Origin: SOKP01 sp048887165
GTDB lineage: Archaea > Asgardarchaeota > Lokiarchaeia > Sigyniarchaeales > SOKP01
Direction of reading: 5' to 3'
Length of the DNA stretch: 27,342 nt
Assembly: GCA_048887165.1 (NCBI GenBank)
Contig: JBHLJZ010000048.1
Span: forward strand, 1 to 27,342
Shown: piece by piece, positions 1 through 8,663 of the stretch
Layout: every line of letters begins with the position of its first letter
How positions within the stretch are numbered: position 1 is the stretch's first letter
Translations under genes and position numbers: made by a program
The notes under the pieces: model-generated
Told to the model about the DNA's origin: nothing
Database searches by the model: none
What the model saw: only the letters and a program-made list of their open reading frames with translations

Positions 1-2
1 TT

Positions 3-89
3 ACTTTTGATCTTGCCACAAATAAAATTCTCAATGAAATTGAAGGTTTCAATAAAAAAATTCAAACTATGAGTTCGAAAAATAGGTAA
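3..89 (+). CDS. C-terminal end of an unidentified protein (partial)
   Basis: An open frame enters from the left edge, in phase with base 3, and ends at TAA 87-89, giving 28 residues. The other two forward frames stop at once or give an unlikely hydrophobic string. The visible tail (TFDLATNKILNEIEG, then FNKKIQTMSSKNR) looks like an amphipathic helix with a polar end, normal for a protein C-terminus. Too little is present to assign a family. The gene converges on livK, and the A-rich/T-rich stretch between them probably holds the terminators of both. It could be a chance open frame, since 87 bases is short. Confidence 0.45.
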   Translation, partial: TFDLATNKILNEIEGFNKKIQTMSSKNR

Positions 90-92
90 AAA

Positions 93-150
93 AGGGAAAA
101 AAAGAAGAATATTGAAAAAAAAATTAAGATTTATTTATTATTTTTTACTT
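93..150. terminator. A/T-tract region between convergent genes
   Basis: The gap between the partial gene and livK has T-runs in both directions. On the minus strand, livK transcription meets T9 (115-123) and then T7 (97-103). On the plus strand there is a TTATTTATTATTTTTTACTTTT stretch (131-152, given here in two parts: TTATTTATTA and TTTTTTACTTTT). Archaeal termination needs only T-rich runs, so this is a plausible bidirectional terminator. No stable hairpin was seen. Confidence 0.4.
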
Positions 151-1632
151 TTAGGAGTTAAAAGCCCAGCCTGGCCATGTTGGAAGTAAATAATCTCCGA
201 CTCCAATTAGATCGTCAGGATATAACTTGCCAATTCTACCAGGAGGACCTGGCCAATAAGTAAAAGGAGATTTAACTATTTGCTTAACATTTCCAGGCAA
301 CCATTGAGTAAATAACGCAAGTCCATGAGGCCATCCTTCTTGAACGTCATGATTATCCGTATAGGCAAATACTGATCCAACGCTTTCTAGTGGATTTGCT
401 GTTGTAATAGTCTCTAACTTTTGTATAATAGTGTCCGTATCAAACGACTGAGTCCCATTAATAGCCCATATTAATTGATTTAGAGCATCATAACCAGCGG
501 TTGCAGTATAAAGGGGACTATCACCCCATTCAGCTACGTATTCATCCCACATATCAATAGTCTTTGAAGTTCTATTTGTTCTGACAACCGTTTGCATAAT
601 TGTTTCAAACGCACAATCACCATTTGTTTGACCCCAATAAGATTCAAGCTGTGATTGAACATCTATTCCAATAATCGTATAGTTCGGCTTCAATGCAGCA
701 TAAGCTTGAGTCATATACTGCCCACCTTGAGCAGAAATTACCGGGATAAGAATTTGTACTCCTGAACTATTAAGTGTGTTTAAATAAGTCGTAAAAGTTG
801 CTGCTGCGACCGTTATAGGATAAGCTATATCATCTACGATCGTTATACCGGGATAACCTATCGCACCAGCTACTAATGGTAATTTATTAATAATTGCAGC
901 CGCTAAGCCTATAGTCCAAGTTAGATCTTCCCTTATTATAGCTATTTTAGTTATATTTTGAGGTACGGTGGCATTAATTCCCTTTATTAATCCTGCAACC
1001 ATTCCAAGAATTTCTCCGCCTAAAGCGGTTGAGTTAATAGGAGTGACTCTAAAGAAGTATTTATATCGATCATAATTACTCCCAGGATAACCAGTTAATC
1101 CTTCATCGGGATAATCTCCTGGCGCAAATCCTCGTACATTCATTGTGAATACATTAGTAGCAACACCAGTGCTCATGAAAATTATTTTGTTGTCCATTAT
1201 AACTTCCTGATAAGCTAAAACGGATTCAGATCTGAATCCACCGATTAAATATTGTACGTTTTTGTAATTAATGATCCTTTGAGCAGCCGAAACGCCAGCA
1301 GTTATATCTAAACTAGTATAAGATTCTTGGGTATCTTCGTTAGTTATACCAACGTAATACTGCTTTCCCCCGACTACCACACCACCATTTTCATTTATAT
1401 GTTTTGCTGCTAACCATGCTCCTTCCCACTCACCTTTACCTTGAATGTCCGTCATACCACCCAACACGCCGAATCTTATTATCTGGTCTGAAGTTATATC
1501 ATTTGGGGCTCCCGGACAATCTCTATAACTCCAATTGTAAGGAGACACAAATATCCAAACAGTTATACCAACACCAACACCAATTACTGCAATTAAAACA
1601 ATGGCTAGGATTCTTTTAGTTAATTGTTCCAT
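151..1632 (-). CDS. livK: Branched-chain amino-acid-type ABC transporter substrate-binding protein
   Basis: Extracytoplasmic ligand-binding protein of the type I periplasmic-binding fold (Peripla_BP_6, LivK/LivJ family), 493 residues. Residues about 7-30 form one hydrophobic helix, so the protein is probably membrane-tethered on the outer face. The family opening follows at about 52 (IRFGVLGGMTDIQGKGEWEG, then AAKHINENGG). About eight N-X-S/T sequons (NWS, NST, NAT, NIT, NSS, NYT, NRT, NGT) suit an archaeal exported glycoprotein. It is divergent from livHMGF and is the only binding protein in the window, so it presumably feeds that permease. The ATG is preceded by a weak GTGAT Shine-Dalgarno. 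The ligand cannot be read from sequence: LivK relatives bind branched-chain amino acids, amides, or aliphatic and aromatic acids. Confidence 0.9.
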   Translation of the reverse strand: MEQLTKRILAIVLIAVIGVGVGITVWIFVSPYNWSYRDCPGAPNDITSDQIIRFGVLGGMTDIQGKGEWEGAWLAAKHINENGGVVVGGKQYYVGITNEDTQESYTSLDITAGVSAAQRIINYKNVQYLIGGFRSESVLAYQEVIMDNKIIFMSTGVATNVFTMNVRGFAPGDYPDEGLTGYPGSNYDRYKYFFRVTPINSTALGGEILGMVAGLIKGINATVPQNITKIAIIREDLTWTIGLAAAIINKLPLVAGAIGYPGITIVDDIAYPITVAAATFTTYLNTLNSSGVQILIPVISAQGGQYMTQAYAALKPNYTIIGIDVQSQLESYWGQTNGDCAFETIMQTVVRTNRTSKTIDMWDEYVAEWGDSPLYTATAGYDALNQLIWAINGTQSFDTDTIIQKLETITTANPLESVGSVFAYTDNHDVQEGWPHGLALFTQWLPGNVKQIVKSPFTYWPGPPGRIGKLYPDDLIGVGDYLLPTWPGWAFNS

Positions 1633-1690
1633 TTTTTAATCACTTTTTAGTAAAAATTTAGATTTACATTATCTATTTCAGATAAACATA

Positions 1691-1698
1691 TATTTAAA
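1691..1698 (-). promoter_or_regulatory. TATA box for livK
   Basis: Reverse-strand TTTAAATA, a consensus archaeal TATA box. Transcription would start about 25 nt downstream (near 1667), leaving a leader of about 35 nt before the ATG at 1632. Confidence 0.5.
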
Positions 1699-1826
1699 GA
1701 TTTATAATTTTATGAGAAAAAATCATAATTTGACAAAATGTTTAAAGAGTTTAAGAATAAGCTTTTTATATTATAAACTCAAAATTATTTTAACAAAATT
1801 ATTTAAAATTAGCAATCATTTAAACA

Positions 1827-1838
1827 TTTAATATAAAA
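1827..1838 (+). promoter_or_regulatory. TATA box for the livHMGF operon
   Basis: TTTAATATAAAA lies about 27 nt before position 1860. This would give a very short leader or almost leaderless livH message. An alternative box, TTTTTATATT, is at 1763-1772. The 232-bp region between livK and livH therefore holds back-to-back promoters. Confidence 0.4.
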
Positions 1839-1864
1839 AATGAGACTTTAGGTGTCTATTTAAT

Positions 1865-2734
1865 TTGATTGAAGAGATATTGTTTTTTGGTTTAGTTCAA
1901 GGTTCAGTTTTAGCATTATTAGCATTAGGACTTTCCTTAGTTTATGGAGTTGGAGGTGTATTAAATTTAGCGCATGGTTCATTTTATTTACTCGCAGCTT
2001 ATATCTTTTATTGGTTTTTTACCTATTTAGGACAAATTGGCATATTATTAGGGATAATAATGGCCTTAATTATAACTCCCATTGTTGGTGGAGTTGCTTA
2101 TTTAGGTTTAATTAAACCACTACAAGATACGCATGTTGGAGTAGTTTTAATTACATTTGGAATTGCTTTCTTTTTCGAGCAATTTGTCAAACTGGTTCCA
2201 TGGAGTGATGAAATATTTCATTCTGTGCCATTTTTAATTAAAGGTTCTTTAAGATTTTTGGGTGTTCCATTTCCAGCTCATTATGGTTTATTAATAATAT
2301 TTTCTTTAATCATTGTTAGTATTGTTGCTATATTTATAAAAAAGTCAAAACTGGGAAAGTCCATTCGCGCGGTCTCTCAAGATTCTGAGGCAGCACAACT
2401 CGTCGGAATAAATTCAAATAGAATTCTTATGTACACTGTGATGATCTCTGCATTTTTAGCAGCAACTGCTGCGATACTATATGTCCCCGCTGATTTTGTT
2501 GCTCCTCATATAGGTTGGTCAGTTTTAACAAATTCATTTGCTGTTGTGGTTTTAGGTGGGATGGGAAGTCTTGTAGGGAGTGTAGTTGGGGCATATATCA
2601 TTGGATACGCAACAATGATCGCAAGCTATTTAATTGATCCGTCAGTTTCTTCTGTAATTCCAATAATAATCATTGTTTTCATGCTTGTAGTTAGACCGAG
2701 AGGCATATTTGGCAAAAAAGAATTACGTTATTAA
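1865..2734 (+). CDS. livH: Branched-chain amino-acid-type ABC transporter permease LivH
   Basis: First membrane-spanning subunit of the LivHMGF importer, 289 residues, full length. The N-terminus (ALLALGLSLVYGVGGVLNLA, then HGSFYLLAAY) is the LivH signature. There are about eight hydrophobic helices. The cytoplasmic coupling loop is at about 165-186 (GKSIRAVSQDSEAAQLVGIN), followed by the LGGMGSLVGSVVGA helix. The start is TTG, with AGGTG at 1850-1854 as a Shine-Dalgarno 10 nt upstream. Starting here leaves the canonical short N-terminus. It should form a heterodimer with LivM in the cytoplasmic membrane and be driven by LivG and LivF. Confidence 0.93.
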   Translation: MIEEILFFGLVQGSVLALLALGLSLVYGVGGVLNLAHGSFYLLAAYIFYWFFTYLGQIGILLGIIMALIITPIVGGVAYLGLIKPLQDTHVGVVLITFGIAFFFEQFVKLVPWSDEIFHSVPFLIKGSLRFLGVPFPAHYGLLIIFSLIIVSIVAIFIKKSKLGKSIRAVSQDSEAAQLVGINSNRILMYTVMISAFLAATAAILYVPADFVAPHIGWSVLTNSFAVVVLGGMGSLVGSVVGAYIIGYATMIASYLIDPSVSSVIPIIIIVFMLVVRPRGIFGKKELRY

Positions 2735-2769
2735 TTAAAATAATATCAATATAATTAAGTGATAAAAAT

Positions 2770-3780
2770 ATGGCAGGTAATGTTAAAAATAAAATAACTT
2801 CGGCTCCAGGTTATTTAAAAACATGGATAAAGACATTTAAGGGAGGACTCACTGTTTTTTGTTTAATATTGCTTTTTATTATTCCAATCTTACTTCAAAA
2901 CCCATATCACTTGGGGATTTTTATTACAGCAATGATTTTTACTATTTTTGCTGCTAGTTGGGATTTTCTAGCTGGATTTGCGGGTTTAGTAAGTTTTGGG
3001 CAAGCTATGTTTCTTGGGGTATCCGCTTATTTTACAGCATATTTTTTACGAAATTTAAACTTTCCCTGGTGGCTATCAATATTGGTTGGAGCTATTGCTT
3101 CAGTTGGTTTTGGAATGCTAATTGGAATTCCTTGTTTAAGATTAAAAGGGCCATATTTAGCATTAGGAACAATGGTCTTTAGCCTGATTATATTTGACTT
3201 ACTTATGATGGGAGGTTTAGCCAATATATTATTCGGTACAGAAGGAATTTCACGAGTTCCTTCAATTTTCCCTGTAGATGAAACCTATCAAGTTAAAATA
3301 TACTATCTTACTCTAATTCTAACAGTGATATGTTTAGAAGTAATAATTTTTATTGGAAAATCAAATTTAGGTACCATTCTAAAGTCAATTAGAGACGATA
3401 CAACAAGTTCTGAAGCTTCGGGTATTAACATTACCAAATATAAAATTATAGCTTTTATGATTAGCTCTTTTTTCGCTGGGATAGCTGGAGGTATATTTGC
3501 TATACATCTTAGAGCTGTAAATCCAGCAATATTTGGGCCCCTCTATTCTTTTTACGCTATAATAATGGCTTCCTTAGGAGGATTAGCTACTATATCAGGA
3601 TCTGGTCTTGGAGCATTCTTTTTTATCTTTTTAGGAGAAGCTCTCAGACCTTTTGGCGATTATTCCGTTCTTATATTTTCAATTGTGTTAATCCTTCTTG
3701 TCCGTTTTGCTGAACATGGTATCCTAAAACCTGTATTAGAACGATTTAAAGATTTATGGGATTTTTTATTAGGGAGATAG
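2770..3780 (+). CDS. livM: Branched-chain amino-acid-type ABC transporter permease LivM
   Basis: Second permease subunit, 336 residues. The LivM hallmark (LAGFAGLVSFGQAMFLGVSA) is at about 67-86. The coupling loop is at about 201-225 (GTILKSIRDDTTSSEASGIN), and LGGLATISGSGLGAFFF at about 275. Roughly ten transmembrane segments are visible. A short polar N-terminal extension of about 25 residues precedes the first helix. GTGAT at 2759-2763 is a Shine-Dalgarno 6 nt before the ATG. The gene follows livH by 35 bp. Confidence 0.93.
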   Translation: MAGNVKNKITSAPGYLKTWIKTFKGGLTVFCLILLFIIPILLQNPYHLGIFITAMIFTIFAASWDFLAGFAGLVSFGQAMFLGVSAYFTAYFLRNLNFPWWLSILVGAIASVGFGMLIGIPCLRLKGPYLALGTMVFSLIIFDLLMMGGLANILFGTEGISRVPSIFPVDETYQVKIYYLTLILTVICLEVIIFIGKSNLGTILKSIRDDTTSSEASGINITKYKIIAFMISSFFAGIAGGIFAIHLRAVNPAIFGPLYSFYAIIMASLGGLATISGSGLGAFFFIFLGEALRPFGDYSVLIFSIVLILLVRFAEHGILKPVLERFKDLWDFLLGR

Positions 3781-3807
3781 TTTTATATTATTAAATTGGT
3801 GTTAAAA

Positions 3808-4548
3808 TTGGGAGTAATATTAGAAGTTAAAAATTTAACGAAAAAATTTGGTGGGCTTACGGCAGTTAACGATTTTAGTTTCGAGATTAAACAAGGTGAA
3901 TTTATTGGTTTAATTGGACCAAACGGAGCTGGAAAAACAACAATTTTCAATTTAATATCAGGTTTTGAAAAACCAAATTCAGGTAAAATTATTTTTGACG
4001 GAATCGATATCACAGGTAAAAGACCACACAGAATTGTCAATTTAGGAATTACACGTACATTCCAAATTGTTAGATCTTTCAAATATTTATCTTTGTTGGA
4101 TAATATAACAGTATCTTGTTTATCTCCAAGAGGAAAAGATCTTGCTAAACAATATGGGATTGATGAATATGCTAGCACAATATTAGCTTCTGTGGGGCTT
4201 GTTGATAAAGCAAGAATCCCGCCAGTTATTTTACCTCATGGTGATTTAAGAAAATTAGGCATTGGTAAGGCTTTAGGTACAAACCCTCAGTTACTTCTTT
4301 TAGATGAGCCATTTAGTGGCTTATCTCATGAAGAAGCAGAGGGGATTACATCTCTTATTCAAAAATTACATGATGATGGAGTTACCATTTTCATGACGGG
4401 GCATGTACTTCGTGAACTAATGCAACTTGTACCAAGAGTAATTGCGATGCATCAAGGAAAATTTATTATAGATGGTACTCCAAGAGAGGTTGCCAATAAT
4501 AAACTTGTATTAGAAGCATATTTAGGGAAAGGTGATGTTTTTGCTTGA
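3808..4548 (+). CDS. livG: Branched-chain amino-acid-type ABC transporter ATP-binding protein LivG
   Basis: ATPase subunit of the Liv importer. The frame is open from TTG 3796, but GGTG at 3798-3801 lies 6 nt before TTG 3808, which gives the usual N-terminus MGVILEVKNLTKKFGG, so I place the start there. Numbering from 3808: Walker A GPNGAGKTT 37-45, Q-loop TRTFQ near 80, Walker B LLLLDEP with catalytic Glu 167, H-loop His 199. The ABC signature is odd: where LivG has LSYGEQRR, this protein reads LPHGDLRK (142-149), with the ATP-contacting Ser replaced by Pro and the Gln lost. The other site is intact, so the heterodimer may have one degenerate site. The LivG assignment rests on order, length and N-terminus. 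Confidence 0.9.
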   Translation: MGVILEVKNLTKKFGGLTAVNDFSFEIKQGEFIGLIGPNGAGKTTIFNLISGFEKPNSGKIIFDGIDITGKRPHRIVNLGITRTFQIVRSFKYLSLLDNITVSCLSPRGKDLAKQYGIDEYASTILASVGLVDKARIPPVILPHGDLRKLGIGKALGTNPQLLLLDEPFSGLSHEEAEGITSLIQKLHDDGVTIFMTGHVLRELMQLVPRVIAMHQGKFIIDGTPREVANNKLVLEAYLGKGDVFA

Positions 4549-5245
4549 AATGAAAAAAATTTATCATTATTATGAAAAAGCAAGAGCTCTAGAAGAAATA
4601 AATTTAAAAGTAGAAAAAGAAGCTCTTGATGTTGTAATTGGTCCTAATGGAGCAGGGAAATCTACTCTCTTAAGGGTAATTTCGGGATTAGAGGAACCAG
4701 ATAGAGGTAAAATAGAATTTCTTGGAGAGAGAATTGATGGATTAAAAGCCCATAAAATAGCTAAAAAAGGGATAGCTCATTGCCCAGAACGTAGAAGATT
4801 ATTCTATGATATGACCGTATTAGAAAATCTGCAGATGGGAGCATATAAATTAAAAGATAGAAAAAGATATCATGAATTATTAGAATTTGTATTTGAAATT
4901 TTCCCTAGACTTGAAGAAAGGAAAAAACAGAGAGCGGGTACATTAAGTGGTGGTGAACAACAGATGCTTGCAATTTCAAGGTCACTTATGGCAAATCCTA
5001 AACTTCTATTAATGGATGAGCCCTCATTAGGATTAGCACCGAAACTTAAGAGTGCTATTTTTGAAGCAATTCAAAAAATAAAAAGAGAAGGAACCACGGC
5101 TTTATTAGTTGAACAGGATGCCGTTTTAGCCATGGAGGTTGGTGAGAATATACACGTTCTTGAAGAGGGTAAAATTGAAATGAGGGGGACAAGGGAACAG
5201 TTAGAAAAAGAACCTCGAATTAAGAAAGTTTATTTAGGAATATGA
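4541..5245 (+). CDS. livF: Branched-chain amino-acid-type ABC transporter ATP-binding protein LivF
   Basis: Second ATPase of the Liv importer, about 235 residues. The frame is open from GTG 4532, but GGTGAT at 4531-4536 is a good Shine-Dalgarno for TTG 4541, which gives the LivF-like start MLEMKKIYHYYEKARALEEI. It overlaps the end of livG by 8 bp, so translation is probably coupled. Numbering from 4541: Walker A GPNGAGKST 34-42, CPERRRLFYDMTVLENL after the Q-loop, intact signature LSGGEQQ 135-141, Walker B LLLMDEPSLGLAP near 160. The H-loop position carries Gln (VEQD), which is normal in LivF. Confidence 0.92.
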   Translation: MLEMKKIYHYYEKARALEEINLKVEKEALDVVIGPNGAGKSTLLRVISGLEEPDRGKIEFLGERIDGLKAHKIAKKGIAHCPERRRLFYDMTVLENLQMGAYKLKDRKRYHELLEFVFEIFPRLEERKKQRAGTLSGGEQQMLAISRSLMANPKLLLMDEPSLGLAPKLKSAIFEAIQKIKREGTTALLVEQDAVLAMEVGENIHVLEEGKIEMRGTREQLEKEPRIKKVYLGI

Positions 5246-5257
5246 GGTAAAAGTATT

Positions 5258-6889
5258 ATGTCAGCCACTTTAGAGCAACTATTAAGAGATGCAAGGATTG
5301 ATTTAGTTTTATCTAGAATAGAAAAAGATCCTTCCGTTATTCAAGATGTAATTAAAAATCTAGATAGCGATATAAGATCAATTCGTTTTAATGCAATTTA
5401 TGTGTTAGGAGAATTAGGTGAACAATGTGGGGATAATGCAGTAAATCAGTTAATGAAATTTTGTTCAGATGAGGATTGGAGTATCCGTCGTGAAACTGTA
5501 AGAACTTTGGGAAAAATTGGGAAAATTGCTGAAAAAACAATATCAGAGTTATCTAAACTTATAGAAGATAAAGAGATAACTATACGATCTGCTGCTGTTG
5601 TTGCACTAGGGAAAATTGGCACTGCTACATTCGAATCTATCAGTAGTCTTAAAAAAGCACTTCAAGATTCAAATGAAGGAGTTAGAGCAGAAGCAGCTAA
5701 ATCACTTGGATTATTAGGTGCTGATTCATATGAAGCAATTCCTAATTTAATTGTCACTATGAAAGATCCTAATTGGGAAGTAAGAACAGCATCAGCCCAA
5801 GCTATAAGTTCTATAGGGAAAAACACTGAAAAAGCGATTCCAACCTTAATCAATTCGCTTAGTGATGATGATTGGAGAGTAAGATTCAGAGCAATTAATG
5901 CACTTGCAGAAATTGGAGAAGCAGCAGTTCCTTATTTAATCAATGTTTTAAATCATAAAGATAAAGTAGTCAGAAAAGGAGCAGTAGAAGCATTAGGGGA
6001 ATTAAAAATTTCAAACCCTGAAATTTTAGAAAAAATATCAAATCTACTTAATGATAAAGATGAGCAAATTAGAGGTAAAGTAGCTGATTCCCTTCGTAAT
6101 ATTGGCGAACCTGCCATCCCATTCATTATAAAGGCATATAACAGAAGATTCTTTCCTCTAAACTTTAATAATGCTACTAATATATTCCGTTATATAATCA
6201 TCTTAGGATCACTAGGTGTATTATTTGGCCTATTTAGTTTGGTATTATCAACTACGCTTCATTTTGCTTGGATAGAAGTTATCAAAGGAATAACTTCTTT
6301 TATTAATACTTTATATTCTATATTTCTAGTTATTTTTATCGCAATAAACATCTTGTATTCTATATTTGTGATTATTGACATCATCCAATTAATTAGTGGC
6401 AATTATTTACGGTTTTTTAAGATATTCGACTATAAAAATAAGCGAAAAGTGTTATTACTTTCTTCCATTGGCGGAATTGGGATAAATAAAGAAGAACCAA
6501 TAAGTTTTGTCATAAATCAACGAATGAGTAAAAAGAATTACATCAGATTAGAAGCTGCGAGGACTTTAGGGGAAATTGGAAAGGGATCTAAGGAAGCTCT
6601 AAATGCTCTAACATTAGCACTGAACGATAAAAAGCATATTGTACGACGGGAAGCAGCGCTTTCTTTAGGGAAGTTGGGTCCTTCTGCTGCTGATGCAGTA
6701 CCATCTCTATTGAGTAGTTTAAAAGATAAAAATAAGGATGTCAGATGGAGAGCCACCGAAGCTTTAGGAAAAATCAATGTAAGCACAGAACAAGTAATAT
6801 CTGCCTTAAGAGGATTAATTCATGATAAATGTGATTATGTTTGTGAAAGCGCAGATTTCGCAATAGATAATTTAACAAGTCAAGATTAA
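5258..6889 (+). CDS. HEAT-repeat protein with a central membrane segment
   Basis: 543 residues in three parts. Residues about 1-300 are tandem HEAT (PBS-lyase-like) repeats of about 31-38 residues, each with an A.xALG.iG motif (for example RSAAVVALGKIG and RAEAAKSLGLLG). Residues about 308-383 are strongly hydrophobic and should form two or three transmembrane helices. Residues about 425-541 are further HEAT repeats (RLEAARTLGEIG, RREAALSLGKLG, RWRATEALGKI). HEAT arrays bind proteins; the two arrays would sit on the same side of the membrane if the number of helices is even. The gene starts 12 bp after livF with GAGGT (5244-5248) as Shine-Dalgarno, so it is cotranscribed with the transporter. 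It could be a scaffold or regulator of the permease, but no catalytic motif is visible and the function is unknown. Confidence 0.85.
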   Translation: MSATLEQLLRDARIDLVLSRIEKDPSVIQDVIKNLDSDIRSIRFNAIYVLGELGEQCGDNAVNQLMKFCSDEDWSIRRETVRTLGKIGKIAEKTISELSKLIEDKEITIRSAAVVALGKIGTATFESISSLKKALQDSNEGVRAEAAKSLGLLGADSYEAIPNLIVTMKDPNWEVRTASAQAISSIGKNTEKAIPTLINSLSDDDWRVRFRAINALAEIGEAAVPYLINVLNHKDKVVRKGAVEALGELKISNPEILEKISNLLNDKDEQIRGKVADSLRNIGEPAIPFIIKAYNRRFFPLNFNNATNIFRYIIILGSLGVLFGLFSLVLSTTLHFAWIEVIKGITSFINTLYSIFLVIFIAINILYSIFVIIDIIQLISGNYLRFFKIFDYKNKRKVLLLSSIGGIGINKEEPISFVINQRMSKKNYIRLEAARTLGEIGKGSKEALNALTLALNDKKHIVRREAALSLGKLGPSAADAVPSLLSSLKDKNKDVRWRATEALGKINVSTEQVISALRGLIHDKCDYVCESADFAIDNLTSQD

Positions 6890-6974
6890 TATATTTCTCA
6901 TTATTATTAAGGATAAAAAATAATAATAAAATAATATTTACTCAAATTAAATTATAAAGGAGATATTATAAGAA

Positions 6975-8660
6975 ATGAGTGAAGATCCATATGCTAAAAA
7001 ACCTTGGTTAGCTCATTATGATGATGGTGTACCTGAACATATAGATTACCCTGAGATGAACATCTATGAATTTTTAGAAAATTCGGTTAAAGATTATGGT
7101 GGACGAACAGCAATTTGGTTCATGAAGAATAAGATATCTTATAAAAAGTTAAAAGATATTGTTGAACGACTTGCTACTGCTCTTGTTGATTTAGGATTAA
7201 AAAGAGGAGATGTAGTTGCTATAATGATACCTAATTTTCCTCAATTTATAATGAGTTACTATGCTATCTTAAGAGCTGGAGGAATAGTCACAGCCTGTAG
7301 TGTCCTCCATACAGAACATGAATTAGCCTATCAATTAAACGACTCAGGTGCTGAAATTATTATAGCTTGGGATAATCAAGTTGAAAAAATTAATAATATT
7401 CGCGACAGAACTCGCTTAAGGCATGTAATCATAACAAACGTGTTTGATTATTCTCCTATGGCTCCAAGAAATCCAGCAGAAATATCTGGCACAATACAAT
7501 ATTTGAACTTAATTAGCGATACCAAACCAAATCCTCCTTCATTTGAAACAAATGCAAAAGAAGATATTGCTTGTCTTCAATATACAGGTGGGACTACTGG
7601 ATTACCTAAAGGAGCAATGCTTACTCATTACAATCTAGTTTCAAACTGCATTGCTGTTATGAAATGGGCAGGAGATGAAATGAATCCTGGAAAAGAAACG
7701 ATTTTAACTAATTTACCACTTTTTCATATCTACGGTCAAACAGTGTGCATGAATATACATGTTGCGTTAGGATCTACTATTGCTTTAAATCCTGATCCAA
7801 GGGATCAAAAATCTCTCTTCGAAATGATAAAGAGCACAAGGCCTACAATGTTTCCAGGAGTTCCCACAATGTATATGCGCTTATTAGAGAGAGATGATCT
7901 CGAGGATTATGCAAAAGATTTAAGATCCATTAGAGTTTGCAATACTGGGGCTGCCGCTATGCCGCCTGAAGTTCTAAAAGAGTTTGAAAAACGAACGGGA
8001 GGTAAAATTCTTGAAGGATATGGAATGACTGAGGCTTCCCCGGTTACACATACTAATCCGTTTCAGGGAGAGAGAAAAGTTGGTTCTGTTGGAATGCCTA
8101 TTCCTGATACAGAAGTTAGAATTGTAGATATTGAAGATTATACGAAAATTTTGCCCATCGGTGAAGCAGGAGAAATAATAATAAAAGGACCTCAAGTAAT
8201 GAAAGGATATTGGAACAAACCTGAAGCCACTGAAGACCAAATAAAAGATCGATGGCTACTGACAGGGGATATAGGAAAAATGGATGAAGATGGTTATTTC
8301 TACATTGTTGATCGTAAAAAAGATATGATTAATGTAAGTGGATTTAAAGTTTATCCAAGAGAACTCGAAGACGTACTATTCGAACATGAAGCAATTGAGA
8401 ATGCTGCCGTAATAGGCGTTCCTGATCCAGATATTCCTGGCAGTGAAAAAGTAAAAGCCTATATAGTATTAAAAGATGGATATATGGAGAATGAAGAGAT
8501 GGAGGCAGAACTTAAAGAATTTTGTCGAAAAGAGGTTGCTCCTTATAAAGTTCCCAAATTTATAGAATTCAGAAAAGAACTTCCCGAAACTCTAGTTGGT
8601 AAAGTATTAAGGAAAGATTTGAAAGAAATAGAGGCGAGAAGAAGGGGAGAAGAAGTATAA
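6975..8660 (+). CDS. Acyl-CoA synthetase (fatty-acid/carboxylic-acid CoA ligase, ANL superfamily)
   Basis: Activates a carboxylic acid to acyl-AMP and then to acyl-CoA, with ATP and CoA; cytoplasmic. It has 561 residues and is full length. ANL motifs are in order: A3 P-loop YTGGTTGLPKGA (about 203-214), A5 GYGMTEASP (about 348-356), A7 LLTGDIGKMDEDGYF (about 427-441), A8 hinge DRKKDMINVSGFKVYP (about 446-461), and the C-terminal catalytic Lys in VGKVLRKDL (about 540-548). It is closest in style to long-chain-fatty-acid-CoA ligases (FadD-like). The chain-length or aromatic specificity cannot be read. AAGGAG at 6957-6962 is the Shine-Dalgarno. Its place after livHMGF and the HEAT gene suggests that it activates the imported compound. 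Confidence 0.9.
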   Translation: MSEDPYAKKPWLAHYDDGVPEHIDYPEMNIYEFLENSVKDYGGRTAIWFMKNKISYKKLKDIVERLATALVDLGLKRGDVVAIMIPNFPQFIMSYYAILRAGGIVTACSVLHTEHELAYQLNDSGAEIIIAWDNQVEKINNIRDRTRLRHVIITNVFDYSPMAPRNPAEISGTIQYLNLISDTKPNPPSFETNAKEDIACLQYTGGTTGLPKGAMLTHYNLVSNCIAVMKWAGDEMNPGKETILTNLPLFHIYGQTVCMNIHVALGSTIALNPDPRDQKSLFEMIKSTRPTMFPGVPTMYMRLLERDDLEDYAKDLRSIRVCNTGAAAMPPEVLKEFEKRTGGKILEGYGMTEASPVTHTNPFQGERKVGSVGMPIPDTEVRIVDIEDYTKILPIGEAGEIIIKGPQVMKGYWNKPEATEDQIKDRWLLTGDIGKMDEDGYFYIVDRKKDMINVSGFKVYPRELEDVLFEHEAIENAAVIGVPDPDIPGSEKVKAYIVLKDGYMENEEMEAELKEFCRKEVAPYKVPKFIEFRKELPETLVGKVLRKDLKEIEARRRGEEV

Positions 8661-8663
8661 TCT

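Noticed and set aside
4532..4548. Frameshift between livG and livF because the frames overlap.
   Set aside because: Both proteins are complete, and the overlap is explained by an internal TTG start with a good GGTGAT.
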